44,834 bases of DNA from Dimargaris cristalligena (Eukaryota > Kickxellomycota > Dimargaritomycetes > Dimargaritales > Dimargaritaceae): NCBI GenBank assembly GCA_027576995.1, contig JANBQC010000052.1, positions 31,450 to 76,283 on the forward strand, given 5' to 3'. A model generated the notes under the pieces. That model saw only the letters and a list, made by a program, of their open reading frames with translations, searched no databases and was not told where the DNA came from. Positions 44,175 through 44,834 of this stretch are shown one piece after another (position 1 is the first letter of the stretch; each line of letters starts with the position of its first letter). The position numbers were made by a program, and so were the translations under genes.

Positions 44175-44489
44175 TTATTGGGTCAGGGTTCGCGCACGGT
44201 CAGAGTCGTCGGGTCCGGGTTCGACTGGTCCATCAATGCTTGGGGGTCTGATATGTCTGATGGGTGTTAGGGGCCTGCGGCTAAGACGGGTAAAGGACTG
44301 CTCAAAGCCAACATTTCGGCGCTTGAGGTTAGAGGGGTTTTGAGGTAGGGCGGTGGGATTGGCCAGGGCTGTGGCACTAATACCGATGACTGAAACGAGG
44401 AGAACCTTGGCGAACGACAGGTAATGTATGGTAAGGGTAGGTAGGGCAGGGGTGGGGTGGGAGAGGCGGATTGTTGGGGATGGTGGCAA
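44175..44489 (-). CDS. possible small secreted peptide, 5' end unresolved
   Basis: A GC-richer frame in an AT-rich setting encodes a hydrophobic segment (LSFAKVLLVSVIGISATALA) followed by NPTALPQNPSNLKRR, which resembles a signal peptide, a short pro-segment and a dibasic site. A basic/Pro/Ser tail ends at a stop at 44175. No ATG occurs in this frame: it begins after an in-frame TAA, so the first usable codon is a TTG at 44489. A TATA-like TATAAA lies about 50 bp upstream. Options are a non-AUG start, an unseen upstream exon, a sequencing error or a decayed gene. It could also be a chance frame. Confidence 0.35.
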   Translation of the reverse strand: MPPSPTIRLSHPTPALPTLTIHYLSFAKVLLVSVIGISATALANPTALPQNPSNLKRRNVGFEQSFTRLSRRPLTPIRHIRPPSIDGPVEPGPDDSDRARTLTQ

Positions 44490-44834
44490 GTGTTACTGGG
44501 AGAGAAGATATTGAAATCAGAGTGGTGGGCCCGTGGGGTATTTATATTATTTTCAAAAGAACAGTAGCGTTCTTCAACATTCAGTCGATGATGTAGGTTA
44601 AAGGCGGTGGCGAAATTGCCTAGATGTCGCCTGATTTAGAGCATATCCATTTTAGGATCAGTCTTACGCCCGTTCGATAGAACACTCAATGAATCCCTTG
44701 ACTGAACCTGCCTCATCCCTCTCATAATTTGTGAAATTGTCCTTGCCTATACAGGTATATTATCGTTAATAGATGCCGTCGACGTTTTGTTATTTATTGG
44801 AGAAGCTTATTTCACCCAATGGACAAGTCCACGG
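44490..44834. other. terminal 345 bp, promoter-like
   Basis: No gene recognised. It holds the TATA-like element at 44541-44546 on the minus strand; the rest is AT-rich. Confidence 0.5.
44541..44546 (-). promoter_or_regulatory. TATA-like element upstream of the possible secreted peptide
   Basis: Minus-strand TATAAA within AATATAAATACC, about 52 bp before the first possible codon of the 44175-44489 frame. Sequence match only. Confidence 0.3.

Overview
The window looks like nuclear DNA of a filamentous, probably early-diverging fungus. GC-rich coding blocks alternate with AT-richer spacers. Genes carry spliceosomal introns of about 150-740 bp with GTAAGT/GTAGGT-type donors, YAG acceptors and CTRAY branch-point-like sequences near several acceptors. 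Several gene types point to Fungi: a CBM18 chitin-binding surface protein, an Snt2 BAH/PHD/SANT regulator, a Yap1/Pap1-type bZIP factor and an Lsb-like SH3 protein. Dynein roadblock is also present, which budding yeasts lack. I cannot name the species; a placement in the Zoopagomycota/Kickxellomycotina area is only an impression.

Layout, left to right. (1) 1-1162, minus: 5' part of a secreted protein with two hevein-type chitin-binding domains and a long Pro/Ser repeat tail that runs off the window. (2) 4002-5521, minus: two-exon PA-TM-RING ubiquitin ligase. (3) 9347-15553, minus: very large Snt2-like chromatin protein whose BAH domain starts in a separate short first exon. (4) 18832-20148, plus: two-exon gene of unknown family, possibly secreted. 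(5) 20638-22480, minus: Yap1/Pap1-like bZIP factor with a C-terminal redox cysteine domain. (6) 25320-27517, plus: choline/ethanolamine kinase. (7) 28790-29944, plus: enoyl-CoA delta-isomerase 1. (8) 30793-31530, minus: mitochondrial GrpE (Mge1). (9) 32578-33282, plus: three-exon roadblock dynein light chain. (10) 34139-35539, minus: SH3 protein with a Gly/Pro-rich tail. (11) 36270-37438, plus: three-exon mitochondrial ribosomal protein bL17m. (12) 38136-38864, plus: Nop16. (13) 39160-40407, minus: Prp18. (14) 41129-42326, plus: three-exon Ykt6 R-SNARE. (15) 44175-44489, minus: possible small secreted peptide without an ATG.

The genes do not form a pathway. They are mostly single-copy housekeeping genes (chromatin, splicing, ribosome assembly, mitochondrial import and translation, lipid synthesis, vesicle fusion) plus two or three surface or secreted proteins. 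Four neighbouring pairs are divergent and share an intergenic region: bZIP/choline kinase, MGE1/roadblock, SH3/bL17m and PRP18/YKT6. The right half (28-42 kb) is gene-dense. The left half has three spacers of 2.8-3.8 kb in which I see no convincing gene, and 42.3-44.2 kb is also mostly empty.

I saw no tRNA, rRNA, CRISPR array or intact transposon. The most novel items are the repeat-built chitin-binding protein at the left edge, the orphan gene at 18.8-20.1 kb, and unusual insertions inside the zinc fingers of the Snt2 homologue. I did not find a clear undescribed multi-gene system.
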